The translations under genes were made by a program, and so were the position numbers. From Gammaproteobacteria bacterium (GTDB taxonomy: Bacteria > Pseudomonadota > Gammaproteobacteria > Nevskiales > Nevskiaceae), in contig JAPLSA010000025.1 of assembly GCA_026398815.1 (NCBI GenBank), positions 1 through 64,000 of the forward strand: a stretch of DNA of 64,000 nt, written 5' to 3'. Below are positions 26,584-35,257 of this stretch, piece after piece. Within the stretch, counting starts at the first letter, position 1; each line of letters begins with the position of its first letter. The notes beneath the pieces were generated by a model, which made no database searches, was not told the DNA's origin, and worked only from the letters and a program-made list of their open reading frames with translations.

Positions 26584-26967
26584 ATGCTCGACCTTCGCAC
26601 CCATCTGGCGCTGCTGGCGATGAGCTTTGCGACCTGGGGTCTGTTCGTGATCCTGGGTCTGCCGGACTACTACCAGCAGTGGCCGCTGCTGGCGAAGCTC
26701 GCGATCCTGCCGGCCGTCACCGCGCTGTACATGCCGCTGGCGCCCTGGCTGCTACGCCGCTTTCCGACGCAGGACCACCGGTGCAATGCCTGGTGGCTGG
26801 CGCTGTACCTGACCGTGCCGCTGTTCATCTACGACTACGTCTACATCGTGGTGATCGGCGGCGATGACCTGAGCTTCGTGTTCCGCTACTGGTACCTGAG
26901 CTTCTTCTACCTGTCGTTCTGGCTGCAGTTCCCGTGGCTGGCGCGCCGGATGACGCGCACCGCCTGA
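26584..26967 (+). CDS. Small integral membrane protein, unknown function
   Basis: A 127-residue protein with four predicted membrane helices (about residues 7-27, 34-56, 69-92 and 97-118). It has aromatic-rich loops (YDYVYIVVIGG, FRYWYLSFFYLSFW) and a basic C-terminal RRMTRTA. No family was recognised. The start ATG follows the possible relic region. It faces the diiron-type gene, with 23 bp between stops. Confidence 0.7.
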   Translation: MLDLRTHLALLAMSFATWGLFVILGLPDYYQQWPLLAKLAILPAVTALYMPLAPWLLRRFPTQDHRCNAWWLALYLTVPLFIYDYVYIVVIGGDDLSFVFRYWYLSFFYLSFWLQFPWLARRMTRTA

Positions 26968-26990
26968 CCGCGCCAGCGCCGCCCGCGCGC

Positions 26991-27875
26991 TCAGGCTGCG
27001 CCGGCGTGCGCCGCGTTGCCGGCGGCCACGGCGTCGCCGCCGCTCTGGGCGTAGGCGCTCGCCCAGCGCTGGTAGGTGTGCATCTCGCCGTCCTGCCAGG
27101 GATGGAAGCCGGGCCGGTAGTAGGCGAAGTAGTGGCCCATCAGCGGCCGGAACAGGCCGTTCCAGCCGTACAGCCAGCGCAGGCCTCCGGCCCACAGACC
27201 AAGGCGCTGGCCGAAGCTGAAGCCGTCGGCCTTGAGCATGCGGCGCAGGATCAGGAACACGTGCAGCGGGAACATCACCGAGGTGTAGACCATCACGCCG
27301 ACGCGCAGGAAGTAACCGGCCTTGGCGACGTTCTTCAGCACGTCGTAGGCCACCGCCTTGTGCTCGATCTCCTCGACGCCGTGCCAGATGTACATCGCGC
27401 GGATGCGCGGATCGGCATTGGCGAATACTTCCTGCCGCTCGAAGAAGCTGTGCGCCATGATCGAGGTCATGTGCTCGGCGGCCGCCGTCTGCGCCAGCGT
27501 GAACGAGGCCGGCATCAGCTTGCGGATGCGCTCCAGCAGGCTGCGCGTCTTGGCCTCGATGCGGTCGACGCGGATGCCCTGCGCCTGCAGGCGGTCGTTG
27601 AACTGCTTGTGGATGCGGCCGTGCTGCGCTTCCTGGCGCATGAAGTCCTTGACCTGCTGCTGCAGCTCCGGATCGCGGATCTGGTCGCGGTAGTCGCGCA
27701 CGCAGCTGATGAAGAACTTCTCGCCTTCCGGGAACAGCGTCGACATGGCGTCGAAGAAGCGCGTCTTGAACGGGTCGCCGCCGAACCAGTGGCGCGGGAT
27801 GTCGCCATCGAGATCGAAGTCGACCTCGGTGCGCGGCACGATCGGGTAGCCGGAGGTGATGGTGGTCTGCTTCAT
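26991..27875 (-). CDS. Putative metal-dependent hydrolase (PF10118-type, ferritin-like diiron fold)
   Basis: About 294 residues. Family features include DIPRHWFGGDPFKTRFFDAMS near the start. Helices with metal-ligand-like motifs follow: FMRQEAQHGRIHKQFN, AAAEHMTSIMAHSFFE and WHGVEEIEHKAVAYDV. Together these resemble a four-helix diiron site with E-x2-H pairs. The reaction is unknown; relatives are annotated only as predicted metal-dependent hydrolases. ATG 27875 is chosen. A GTG 7 codons upstream (27896) is possible. It lies 112 bp downstream of an AraC regulator on the same strand, a common pairing for this family. Confidence 0.75.
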   Translation of the reverse strand: MKQTTITSGYPIVPRTEVDFDLDGDIPRHWFGGDPFKTRFFDAMSTLFPEGEKFFISCVRDYRDQIRDPELQQQVKDFMRQEAQHGRIHKQFNDRLQAQGIRVDRIEAKTRSLLERIRKLMPASFTLAQTAAAEHMTSIMAHSFFERQEVFANADPRIRAMYIWHGVEEIEHKAVAYDVLKNVAKAGYFLRVGVMVYTSVMFPLHVFLILRRMLKADGFSFGQRLGLWAGGLRWLYGWNGLFRPLMGHYFAYYRPGFHPWQDGEMHTYQRWASAYAQSGGDAVAAGNAAHAGAA

Positions 27876-27987
27876 GGTGGGCGTCTCGGAAGTCACAGCG
27901 TGAGCCTGACTCTAGGCCGCGCCCGAGGGGTCGGCTATGACCGACCGCGACCACCAGGGAACATTTCGCGACAGTCGTCGGCCGGCT

Positions 27988-29049
27988 TCAGCTGTCGCTG
28001 CGTTCCCGTCCGCGGAAGGCGCTGGGCGAGGTGCCGGACCAGCGCGTGAACGCCCGCGTGAAGCTGCGGCGGTCGGAAAAGCCGAGCCGCTCGCTGATCG
28101 TTTCGATGTCCTGCCGGCCGTCTTCCAGCCAGCGCACGGCCAGCCGGAAACGGGCGCGATCCTGCAGCTCGGCATAGCGCTGGTCGGCGTCCTGCAGCCG
28201 GCGCTGCACGGTGCGCGGATGCAGCTTCAGCACCGCCGCCATCCGCTCGATGCCCTGCCCGAGCAGCGCCGGCTGCTCGGCGAAGGCCTGCTCGATGGCG
28301 GCCACCAGCGCGGCGGCCGGCGTGGCATCCGGACCGGCCTTCGCCGGCTGCTGCGCCAGCCGCTGCTCGACCCGGTAGCGCGCCTGCCGGTGCAGCGCCG
28401 GGAACGCGCCTTCCAGCGGCTGGTCGAGCAGCGCGCGGTCGAAGGCCAGCAACTGCTGCGGCTGGTCGAACAGCACCGGCACGCGGAAATACGCCTCGTA
28501 GGCCGCGGCATGCGGCGGCTGCGGATGGCAGAAGCACAGCCGCTGGAACGGCACGTCCGACCCCAGCAGCCGGCGGCCGAATTTCACGATCGACGCGAAC
28601 GTGGTCTCGCTGAAATATGGGTACGGCGGCGCTTCGCCGGACGGCGCCAGCGCCAGCACCAGATGCGCCTCGTCGCCGGCTTCGGCGAGCCGCACCTGGA
28701 TCAGCGGGTTGATCAGCTCGCGTACCCAGTCGAACACCTGCAGGCCATCGCGCAGCGTCGGGCTAGTGGCCAGGAAGGTGTCGATGTCCGGCAGGTAGTC
28801 GAAGGCGAAGGTTTCGCCGAGCACGAACGGGAAGTGCTGCGCGGAGCCGCGCGTGCGCTCGACGCAGGCTTCCATCACCTTCTGCAGCAGCGGCGCGCTG
28901 ACGGTGGCGCTTTCCAGGTGGATCAGATCGGTCTCGATGCCGACTTCGCGGAACACCGGCTCGATGTTGAAGCCGCACTGCGCCGCCGCCTTGACCCAGT
29001 TCGGCAGGGTGATGAACGGAATCGGTTCCAGATGCAGCGCTGTGCTCAT
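27988..29049 (-). CDS. AraC-family transcriptional regulator (OruR/ArgR type)
   Basis: A 353-residue regulator. Residues about 15-210 form the arabinose-binding-like N-terminal domain seen in OruR-type proteins (YFSETTFASIVKFGRRLLG, QRLCFCHPQP). A C-terminal double helix-turn-helix covers about 265-345 (MAAVLKLHPRTVQRRLQ, then ISERLGFSDRRSFTRAFTRWSG). The ATG at 29049 follows from domain position; upstream in-frame codons lack conservation. The adjacent downstream gene for the diiron-type protein is the likely target. Confidence 0.88.
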   Translation of the reverse strand: MSTALHLEPIPFITLPNWVKAAAQCGFNIEPVFREVGIETDLIHLESATVSAPLLQKVMEACVERTRGSAQHFPFVLGETFAFDYLPDIDTFLATSPTLRDGLQVFDWVRELINPLIQVRLAEAGDEAHLVLALAPSGEAPPYPYFSETTFASIVKFGRRLLGSDVPFQRLCFCHPQPPHAAAYEAYFRVPVLFDQPQQLLAFDRALLDQPLEGAFPALHRQARYRVEQRLAQQPAKAGPDATPAAALVAAIEQAFAEQPALLGQGIERMAAVLKLHPRTVQRRLQDADQRYAELQDRARFRLAVRWLEDGRQDIETISERLGFSDRRSFTRAFTRWSGTSPSAFRGRERSDS

Positions 29050-29156
29050 CGCCGCAGTATGCCGCAGCGTCCCGGCCGCTTCGGCGATGATCGGCGCCTG
29101 ATCCCGGCGGCCGCGACAGCGCCGCCTTCGTTCCCCCGACACGGAGCCCTGCCCCG

Positions 29157-29561
29157 ATGCACGACCACCACCCGATCCACCGCTGGCACCAGATGGTCAC
29201 CGCCCGCGATCCGCGCGGCCTCGACACGCTGCTGGCCGACGACGCGGTCTTCCACTCGCCGGTGGTGCACACGCCGCAGCGCGGAAAGGCGATCACCGGG
29301 CTGTACCTGCGCGCGGCCTTCGAGGTGTTCTTCGTCGGCGAGTTCCGCTACGTGCGCGAGATCATCGGCAGCCACGATGCGCTGCTGGAGTTCGAGACCA
29401 CGATGGACGGCGTCGCGGTCAACGGCGTCGACCTGATCCGCTGGAACGACGCCGGCCAGATCACCGATTTCAAGGTGATGGTGCGGCCGCTGAAGGGCAT
29501 CCAGGCGGTGCACCAGCGCATGGGCGAGATGCTGGCGCGGATGAAGCCGCCGGCGGCCTGA
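29157..29561 (+). CDS. SnoaL-like (NTF2-fold) protein
   Basis: A 134-residue protein with the cone-shaped NTF2/SnoaL fold: an N-terminal helix pair (HRWHQMVTARDPRGLDTLLADDAVFHSPVV), then beta strands (ALLEFETTMDGVAVNGVDLIRWNDAGQITDFKVMVRP). Members are small isomerases, hydrolases or binding proteins. No catalytic assignment is possible. It is divergent from the AraC gene and convergent, with 1 bp between stops, with the globin gene. Confidence 0.8.
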   Translation: MHDHHPIHRWHQMVTARDPRGLDTLLADDAVFHSPVVHTPQRGKAITGLYLRAAFEVFFVGEFRYVREIIGSHDALLEFETTMDGVAVNGVDLIRWNDAGQITDFKVMVRPLKGIQAVHQRMGEMLARMKPPAA

Positions 29562-29562
29562 A

Positions 29563-30096
29563 TCAGTCCGCTGCGGGGTCGCTGCCGGGCGGCTCGCCAG
29601 CGATCGGCGGTGTGCCGCGCGCCGGCCAGACCACGCCGACGCTGCCCATGCCGCGGGTGACATCCATCTCCGGGTGGGCCAGCACCACGTCGCGGTACGA
29701 CGGGCTGCCGACCACCGCCGGCTTGTAGCGCTCGAAGGTGGCGTTGATTTCCGCCTGCAGCTCGGCGGGCAGGCCGAATTCGGCGTAGCAGGCGTGCAGG
29801 CAGTCGAACATCGCGCGCCAGTGCACCTCGGTCAGGCCCATGCCGCGATGGGCGGTGACCATGTCGCGCCCCCGGTAGCGGGCGTTGCCACCCCATTGCC
29901 GGGACAGGAAATCGACGAAGTTGATGTGCTCCTTCTGGAACGTCGATTCCGACATGTGCGCCCAGATGTGGCCGATGTCCGGATGCGCCATCGCCTTCTG
30001 CAGCGCCCGCGCGGCGAACACGTAGATGGCGTCGTAGCCGCCGAGCCGCGCATACAGCGAAGCCGCTGCCGGCGGCGGATTGGGAGATTCGCTCAT
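29563..30096 (-). CDS. Truncated haemoglobin-like protein
   Basis: A 177-residue heme-binding globin of the truncated (2/2) family. LYARLGGYDAIYVF begins the fold. FVDFLSRQWGGNARYRGRD and HRGMGLTEVHW are the F-helix and distal regions, with histidines that could ligate heme. A Pro/Gly-rich C-terminal extension of about 30 residues is unusual. The start overlaps the nitrilase stop by 4 bp, so the globin is cotranslated with a nitrilase. Roles in oxygen or nitric oxide handling, or heme supply, are possible; none is shown by sequence. Confidence 0.85.
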   Translation of the reverse strand: MSESPNPPPAAASLYARLGGYDAIYVFAARALQKAMAHPDIGHIWAHMSESTFQKEHINFVDFLSRQWGGNARYRGRDMVTAHRGMGLTEVHWRAMFDCLHACYAEFGLPAELQAEINATFERYKPAVVGSPSYRDVVLAHPEMDVTRGMGSVGVVWPARGTPPIAGEPPGSDPAAD

Positions 30097-31151
30097 CGTC
30101 CGGCCCCCGGGCTGTCGGCGTCATCGCCGGCGGGCGGCGGCGGGCATTCGGCGCCGCGCCCGCTGATCACTTCGAACGGGCTGCCGGCTTCCACGGCATT
30201 CATCACCCGGTGGCCCGGACTGCGGTTCAGCAGCAGCCGCGTGACATCCGGCCGCGCGTAATGACCGACCGGATCGGCCGCATGCTTGGCCAGCGCGATC
30301 ACGCCGAGATCGATATCGGCGATCAGCAGCCCTTCGGCGTCCGGCGCCAGCGGCGTCGCCAGCTCGGCGCCGTCCGGGCCGTAGATACGCGCATGGCCAC
30401 CGCCGGGCTGCAACAGCTGCTGCTGCAGCGGTTCGGTGCACAGCGCCGCATGCATCGCCGGCGACACCACCGCGCAGGGCGCGATCACGAAGCACTGGCC
30501 TTCGGCGGCATAGACGCGGCTGGCGGCGGTGTTCACCTCCGGCCCCAGCGCATGGGCGGCGCCGGGGTAGATCGAAAAGCTCGGCCAGGCGCCGATGTGG
30601 ATCTGCTCGTCCTGCGCGTACAGCGCGTACTTGGACAGCGGCTGCAAGTGCTCCCAGCAGTTCAGCATGCCGATGTTGCCGAGCGCGGTGGCGGTCACCG
30701 TCAGGTCGCTGCCGTCGCCGTCGCCGAACACGGTGCGCTCGACATGCGTTGGCTTGAGCTTGCGGCGGCTGCGGCGCAGCAGGCCCTGGTCGTCGATCAG
30801 CGCCTGGGCGATGTACAGGCTGCCGGCGGCTCGCTCGCTGAAGCCGAGCGCCAGCCACAGCTTCAGCCGGCGGGCCGCATCGCGCAGGCGCTGGAACTCG
30901 GCGCCGCCGATGACCAGCGAGTTGTCGAAATAGCGCTGCACCCAGGCCATGCCGAGCGCCGGCGGCGTCAGCCAGATCCACCACGGATAGCCGGGAATCC
31001 AGGTTTCCGGGAAGGCGATCAGCTGCACGCCGTCGGCGGCCGCCTGCTCCATCAAGGCGATGGTCTTGTCGATGGTGGCGTCGATGTCGGCGAACACCGG
31101 TGCCGCCTGCACGGCGGCAACGCGGAGCCGGGGATGGGTTGCTGCGGGCAT
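30093..31151 (-). CDS. Nitrilase
   Basis: A 352-residue carbon-nitrogen hydrolase of the nitrilase branch. The catalytic triad is the Glu in FPETWIPGYPWW (about residue 49), the Lys in RRKLKPTHVERTVFG (about 132) and the Cys in GMLNCWEHLQPL (about 166). The CWEH context and length suit nitrile-to-acid conversion rather than amidase activity. It is divergent from an AraC regulator and coupled to the globin gene, a layout like inducible nitrilase loci. Substrate unknown. Confidence 0.9.
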   Translation of the reverse strand: MPAATHPRLRVAAVQAAPVFADIDATIDKTIALMEQAAADGVQLIAFPETWIPGYPWWIWLTPPALGMAWVQRYFDNSLVIGGAEFQRLRDAARRLKLWLALGFSERAAGSLYIAQALIDDQGLLRRSRRKLKPTHVERTVFGDGDGSDLTVTATALGNIGMLNCWEHLQPLSKYALYAQDEQIHIGAWPSFSIYPGAAHALGPEVNTAASRVYAAEGQCFVIAPCAVVSPAMHAALCTEPLQQQLLQPGGGHARIYGPDGAELATPLAPDAEGLLIADIDLGVIALAKHAADPVGHYARPDVTRLLLNRSPGHRVMNAVEAGSPFEVISGRGAECPPPPAGDDADSPGAGR

Positions 31152-31276
31152 GCGGGCGTCTCCTGTGGCACGCGGCGAACAGCGCCGGCTTTGCTATGGT
31201 GGAAGCGCGGGCGGCGGCGATCCTGCCTGTAGCGGAACCTGGCTTGACCGACGCGGAAGCACGGCAGGAGGCAGCG

Positions 31277-32218
31277 ATGGATTCGATACTGACAACCGCC
31301 AGCGTGGCCCCGCAGCGACGGGCCGACTACTGGGAAGAGATGGTGTCGCAGCAGTTCGTGCCGGCCCGCTGCCGGCCGGATCGCGGCCAGGGTTTTGCCG
31401 CGCGCATCCGCGCCCGGACGCTCGATGCGGTGACGATCTGCGATGTCCAGAGCCACGGCACCGACGTGCTGCGCACCGGCCGCCATGTCCATGAATCACC
31501 GGGTCAGTTCTTCCTGCTGAGCCTGCAGGTCGACGGCTGTGGCCGGCTCGACCAGCAGGGCCGCAGCGCCTACCTGCGGCCGGGCGACATGGCGCTCTAC
31601 GACACCGCGCAGCCGTACGCGCTGCACTTCGCGGCGGCGCAGCGCCAGCTGGTGCTGCGGCTGCCGCGCGCGGCGATGCTGCAACGCGGGCCGGGGCTGG
31701 AAGCGCGGGTCGGCATCGTGCTGTCCGGTCCGTCGCCGGCGGCGCAGCTGGTCCGCGACTGGACGCTGCAGCTGGCCGCGCTCGATCCCTGGCCCTCCGC
31801 ACCGAGCCGCGCCGCGATCGCCGCGACGCTGATGGATCTGGTCGTCGACGGCCTCGGCGCGCTGGCGCTGGCCAGCCCGCTATCCGGCCTGCCGAAACTG
31901 GCGCAGGCACAGGCGCTGGCCGAACAGCGGCTCGACGATCCGGCGTTCACGGTGGCGGCCTGGGCGCAGGCGCTGTCGATCTCCGAGCGCTACCTGCGCC
32001 AGCTGTTCGCGGCCTCGGGGCAGTCGCCGGCCGCCTACCTGTGGCAGCGGCGGCTGGCACGCGCCGCACGCGGGCTGCGCGATCCGGCGCAGCGCGGCGC
32101 CAGCATCACGGCGATCGCGCTGGCCTGCGGCTACAGCGACAGCGCCCATTTCAGCCGGGCGTTCCGCGCCGCCTACGGCCGTGCGCCGCGCGACTACCGG
32201 CAGGGTCCGGCGGACTGA
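31277..32218 (+). CDS. AraC-family regulator divergent from the nitrilase
   Basis: A 313-residue activator. The N-terminal AraC_binding_2-type domain (GQFFLLSLQVDGCGRLDQQGR, then LRPGDMALYDTAQPY) precedes a C-terminal helix-turn-helix pair (AWAQALSISERYLRQLFAAS, then ITAIALACGYSDSAHFSRAF). A strong AGGAGG ribosome-binding site precedes ATG 31277, overriding upstream in-frame codons. The protein type and divergent position match regulators of inducible nitrilase and aromatic-degradation genes. It ends 36 bp before boxA's 3' end, convergent with it. Confidence 0.9.
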   Translation: MDSILTTASVAPQRRADYWEEMVSQQFVPARCRPDRGQGFAARIRARTLDAVTICDVQSHGTDVLRTGRHVHESPGQFFLLSLQVDGCGRLDQQGRSAYLRPGDMALYDTAQPYALHFAAAQRQLVLRLPRAAMLQRGPGLEARVGIVLSGPSPAAQLVRDWTLQLAALDPWPSAPSRAAIAATLMDLVVDGLGALALASPLSGLPKLAQAQALAEQRLDDPAFTVAAWAQALSISERYLRQLFAASGQSPAAYLWQRRLARAARGLRDPAQRGASITAIALACGYSDSAHFSRAFRAAYGRAPRDYRQGPAD

Positions 32219-32254
32219 GAACCGCTGCCGCCTGCAGCTGCCGGCGACTCGCGC

Positions 32255-33466
32255 TCAGTAGGTTTCCAGATGCAGCCGGCCCTCGGCCTTGAGCCGGGCG
32301 TGCAGCGGCTTCCAGTCCAGCCCGTGCTGGTCGGCGGCCACGCGCAGCGCGTCGATCACGCCGTCTTCCATGCCCTTCAGGCCGCAGACGTAGATGTGGG
32401 CATGGTCCGAGCGCAGCAGCCCGGCGATCTCCGCAGCGCGCGCGCGCAGCAGGTCCTGCACATAGGTACGCGGCTGCCCCGGCGTACGCGAGAACGCGAG
32501 GTGGATGTCGATGAAATCGGCCGGCAGCTTCGACAGCGGCCCGAAGTACGGCAGCTCCGCCTGCGAACGGGCGCCGAAGAACAGCATCAGCCGGCCATCG
32601 CCGGGCTGCCGCCGGCGGCGACGGCGCTCGGTCATGCCGCGCATCGGCGCCGAACCGGTGCCGGTGCAGATCATCAGCAGGTCGGCCCGGGGATCGTCCG
32701 GCATCAGGAAGCTGCTGCCGAACGGCCCGATCACCTGCACGCTGTCGCCGCGCTGCAGGTCGCAGACGTAGTTCGAGGCGACGCCGCGCACCGGCCGCCC
32801 CTCGTGATCGGTCAGCACCCGCTTCACGGTGATCGACAGGTTGTTGTAGCCGGGCCGCTCGCCGTCTCTCGGGCTGGCGATCGAATACTGGCGCGCGTGG
32901 TGCGGCCGGCCGTGAGCATCGATGCCGGGCGGGATGATGCCGATCGACTGACCTTCGAGCACCGGGAACGGCAGCGAACCGAAGTCGAGCACGATGTGGT
33001 GGGTGTCGCTGTCGGACGCCGTGGCGGTGACCCGCACATTGCCGGCTACCGTCGCGGTCGCCGGCTGTCTGACCGTGTACAGGTTGACGGCCGGTGTCGC
33101 CGCCGAGGCCGGCGCGATCGTCGAACCGCGGGCGCTGTCGAGTGGTGGCGGCGTGAAGCCTGGTGCTTCACTGCCGGCGTCATCGCCGGCAGCGTCGCGG
33201 CTCAGTTCCCGTTCCGGCGGCAGTTCATCCCAGCCCAGCTGATCGGCCAACGACCAGGCCTCGGCCTTCGGCACGGTGCGCCAGTTGTCGATCGAGCCGG
33301 TCGGGCACGGGCTCAGGCAGGCGCCGCAGCCATTGCAGATCTCGGCATCGACGACGTAGTTGCGGCTGTCGTGGGTGATCGCCTTGACCGGGCAGGTTTC
33401 CTCGCAAGTGTTGCAACGGATGCAGATGACCGGATCGATCAGGTGCTGCTTGAGCAGGGCGGTCAT
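32255..33466 (-). CDS. boxA: Benzoyl-CoA 2,3-epoxidase reductase component BoxA
   Basis: A 403-residue NADPH-dependent reductase that feeds electrons to BoxB. Two 4Fe-4S ferredoxin clusters are visible near the N terminus ([16 protein letters not shown] and [15 protein letters not shown]). They are followed by a linker and an FNR-type flavin/NADP domain ([22 protein letters not shown], and a C-terminal aromatic residue LETY). ATG 33466 is the family start. Upstream in-frame codons read through the G-rich repeat tract. It is the last gene of boxCBA, separated from boxB by 319 bp of repeats. Confidence 0.95.
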   Translation of the reverse strand: MTALLKQHLIDPVICIRCNTCEETCPVKAITHDSRNYVVDAEICNGCGACLSPCPTGSIDNWRTVPKAEAWSLADQLGWDELPPERELSRDAAGDDAGSEAPGFTPPPLDSARGSTIAPASAATPAVNLYTVRQPATATVAGNVRVTATASDSDTHHIVLDFGSLPFPVLEGQSIGIIPPGIDAHGRPHHARQYSIASPRDGERPGYNNLSITVKRVLTDHEGRPVRGVASNYVCDLQRGDSVQVIGPFGSSFLMPDDPRADLLMICTGTGSAPMRGMTERRRRRRQPGDGRLMLFFGARSQAELPYFGPLSKLPADFIDIHLAFSRTPGQPRTYVQDLLRARAAEIAGLLRSDHAHIYVCGLKGMEDGVIDALRVAADQHGLDWKPLHARLKAEGRLHLETY

Positions 33467-33490
33467 GAGGGACTTCCTTGAGCGGGATGC

Positions 33491-33534
33491 GGGGGCTGGG
33501 GGCTGGGGGCTGGGTGCGGGGTGCGGGGTGCGGG
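33491..33534 (+). repeat. G-rich heptamer tract, G-quadruplex candidate
   Basis: Seven G-runs of 3-5 bases separated by CT or TGC: three copies of GGGGGCT, then repeats of GTGCGGG. Loop lengths of 2-3 nt satisfy the G-quadruplex pattern on the plus strand. The boxA transcript carries the C-rich complement 25 nt upstream of its start codon. Confidence 0.8.
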
Positions 33535-33587
33535 TTTTCATCGGGTCGTGTCATCGCGGCGAAAGCCGAGAGACCCCATCAAACGCT

Positions 33588-33756
33588 GTCATCCCGGCGA
33601 AAGCCGGGATCCATCGCGACGTTATCGGCGCGGGCGAGGCAGAAGCGCCGGCCTGCTCCGCGTTGACCTCGCTGCAAACCGGGATATGGACCCCGGCCTG
33701 CGTTGGTTGACCTCGCCACAAGCGGAGACATGGACCCCGGCTTTCGCCGGGGTGAC
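33588..33756. repeat. REP-like inverted repeat pair in the boxB-boxA gap
   Basis: Two 27-bp units face each other (33588-33614 and 33730-33756), differing at about two positions. Each holds CCCGGCGAAAGCCGGG. They belong to the same repeat family as the element in the msbA-lpxK gap. Decayed copies lie nearby (about 33550-33577 and 33688-33715). Confidence 0.75.
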
Positions 33757-33787
33757 CTCTCCACTCGCGGTGGCGAGTGGAGAGGTC
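33754..33787 (-). terminator. Hairpin at the boxB stop codon
   Basis: A perfect 15-bp stem with a 4-nt loop overlapping the last bases of boxB. No T-tract follows on the minus strand. It is more likely to be an mRNA 3'-protecting or attenuating hairpin than a strong terminator. Confidence 0.5.
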
Positions 33788-35213
33788 AATTGAACCGGAC
33801 GTAGGCCATGTCCATCGGCTGCTTGTTGATGCCGACCAGCGGCGCCGAGATCCAGTTCGCGTACTGGCCCGGCGCGGCCACCCGGCCCATCAGGCTGGTG
33901 ACGTAGGCGCGATCGGCCGCCGTCGGCAGCCACTGATCGACATGGGCCTGCCACTGGGCCTGCGTCACCGGCGTGCCGTCCGGCGCGATCCGGGCGCCCG
34001 ACAGCGTGCCGATCTGGCGGTTGAAGGCCTTGTGCGGCACGGTCAGCCGGAACGGCAGGCCAGCCTTTTCGATCACCTTGTTCCAGCGGCCGATGCCGGC
34101 TTCGGAATCGCGGATGAAATCGTCGCGGAGCACTTCGTTGAGCGCGTTCAGCATCGGCACTTCGCGCTCGACCAGACGACCGTCGACGACGTCGAGAATC
34201 TTGTAGCCCTGATCCTTGAGCACATGGTCGTCGGCGCGCTTGCCTTCCTCGAAGCGGCCCTTGATGCCGGAGGAGTAGAAGGTCGCTGCGTTCGACGACT
34301 GATCGGCGCCGAACAGGTCCAGCGTTACGCTGTAGTGGAAGTTCAGGTAGCGCTGCAGGGTCGGCAGATCAATCGCGCCGAGTGCCCGCACCTGATCTGG
34401 CGCTTCGACGTTGTGCTGTTTCATCAGCTCGCAGGTGCGGGCGATGATGCGCGACACGCCGCTTTCGCCGACGAACATGTGGTGCGCTTCCTCGGTCAGC
34501 ATGAACTTGGTGGTGCGGGCCAGCGGATCGAAGCTCGACTCGGCCAGCGCGCACAGCTGGAACTTGCCGTCGCGGTCGGTGAAGTAGGTGAACATGAAGA
34601 AGCTCAGCCAGTCCGGCGTCTGCTCGTTGAAGGCGCCGAGGATGCGCGGGTTGTCGTCCTGTCCGGAGCGGCGTTCGAGCAGCGCATCGGCTTCCTCGCG
34701 GCCATCGCGGCCGAAATAGCGGTGCAGCAGGTAGACCATCGCCCACAGGTGGCGGCCTTCCTCGACATTGATCTGGAACAGGTTGCGCAGGTCGTAAAGG
34801 CTCGGCGCGGTGGCGCCGAGGTGACGCTGCTGCTCGACCGACGCCGGTTCCGTATCACCCTGGGTGACGATGATCCGGCGCAGGTTGGCGCGATGCTCGC
34901 CCGGCACCTCCTGCCAGACGTCCTCGCCCTTGTGCTCGCCGAAATGGATCTTGCGGTCGGCCACCTGCGGGCTCAGGAAGATGCCCCAGCGGTAGTCCGG
35001 CATCTTCACGTGGTCGAAATGCGCCCAGCCGCTCGGCTCGGCCGACACCGCCGTGCGCAGATAGACCTCGTGCTGATGCGAGCCGGCCGGCCCCATGTCG
35101 CCCCACCAGTTCAGGAAGTTCGGCTGCCAGCTTTCCAGCGCCCGCTGCAGCGTGCGGTCACTGCCGAGATTGACGTTGTTGGGAATCTTCTGGCTGTAGT
35201 CGATCGTGGACAT
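33786..35213 (-). CDS. boxB: Benzoyl-CoA 2,3-epoxidase oxygenase component BoxB
   Basis: A 475-residue diiron epoxidase acting on benzoyl-CoA with O2. The metal ligands known from the Azoarcus enzyme map to E122, E152, H155, D213, E242 and H245 (in EEGRH, FTDRD and EEAHHMF), all present. The length is standard. It begins 44 bp downstream of boxC in the same operon. The CoA-dependent, oxygen-requiring route avoids ring-hydroxylating dioxygenases. Confidence 0.97.
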   Translation of the reverse strand: MSTIDYSQKIPNNVNLGSDRTLQRALESWQPNFLNWWGDMGPAGSHQHEVYLRTAVSAEPSGWAHFDHVKMPDYRWGIFLSPQVADRKIHFGEHKGEDVWQEVPGEHRANLRRIIVTQGDTEPASVEQQRHLGATAPSLYDLRNLFQINVEEGRHLWAMVYLLHRYFGRDGREEADALLERRSGQDDNPRILGAFNEQTPDWLSFFMFTYFTDRDGKFQLCALAESSFDPLARTTKFMLTEEAHHMFVGESGVSRIIARTCELMKQHNVEAPDQVRALGAIDLPTLQRYLNFHYSVTLDLFGADQSSNAATFYSSGIKGRFEEGKRADDHVLKDQGYKILDVVDGRLVEREVPMLNALNEVLRDDFIRDSEAGIGRWNKVIEKAGLPFRLTVPHKAFNRQIGTLSGARIAPDGTPVTQAQWQAHVDQWLPTAADRAYVTSLMGRVAAPGQYANWISAPLVGINKQPMDMAYVRFN

Positions 35214-35257
35214 CGGCGCGCTCCGGCAAGGGCAAGGGAAGTGACAGGAATTCGGGA

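Larger units (their letters stand above)
33467..33785. other. Repeat-filled gap between boxB and boxA
   Basis: No gene. From boxA outward it holds a G-rich heptamer tract, a pair of inverted REP-like units and several decayed copies, and the boxB 3' hairpin. These are listed separately. Confidence 0.6.
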
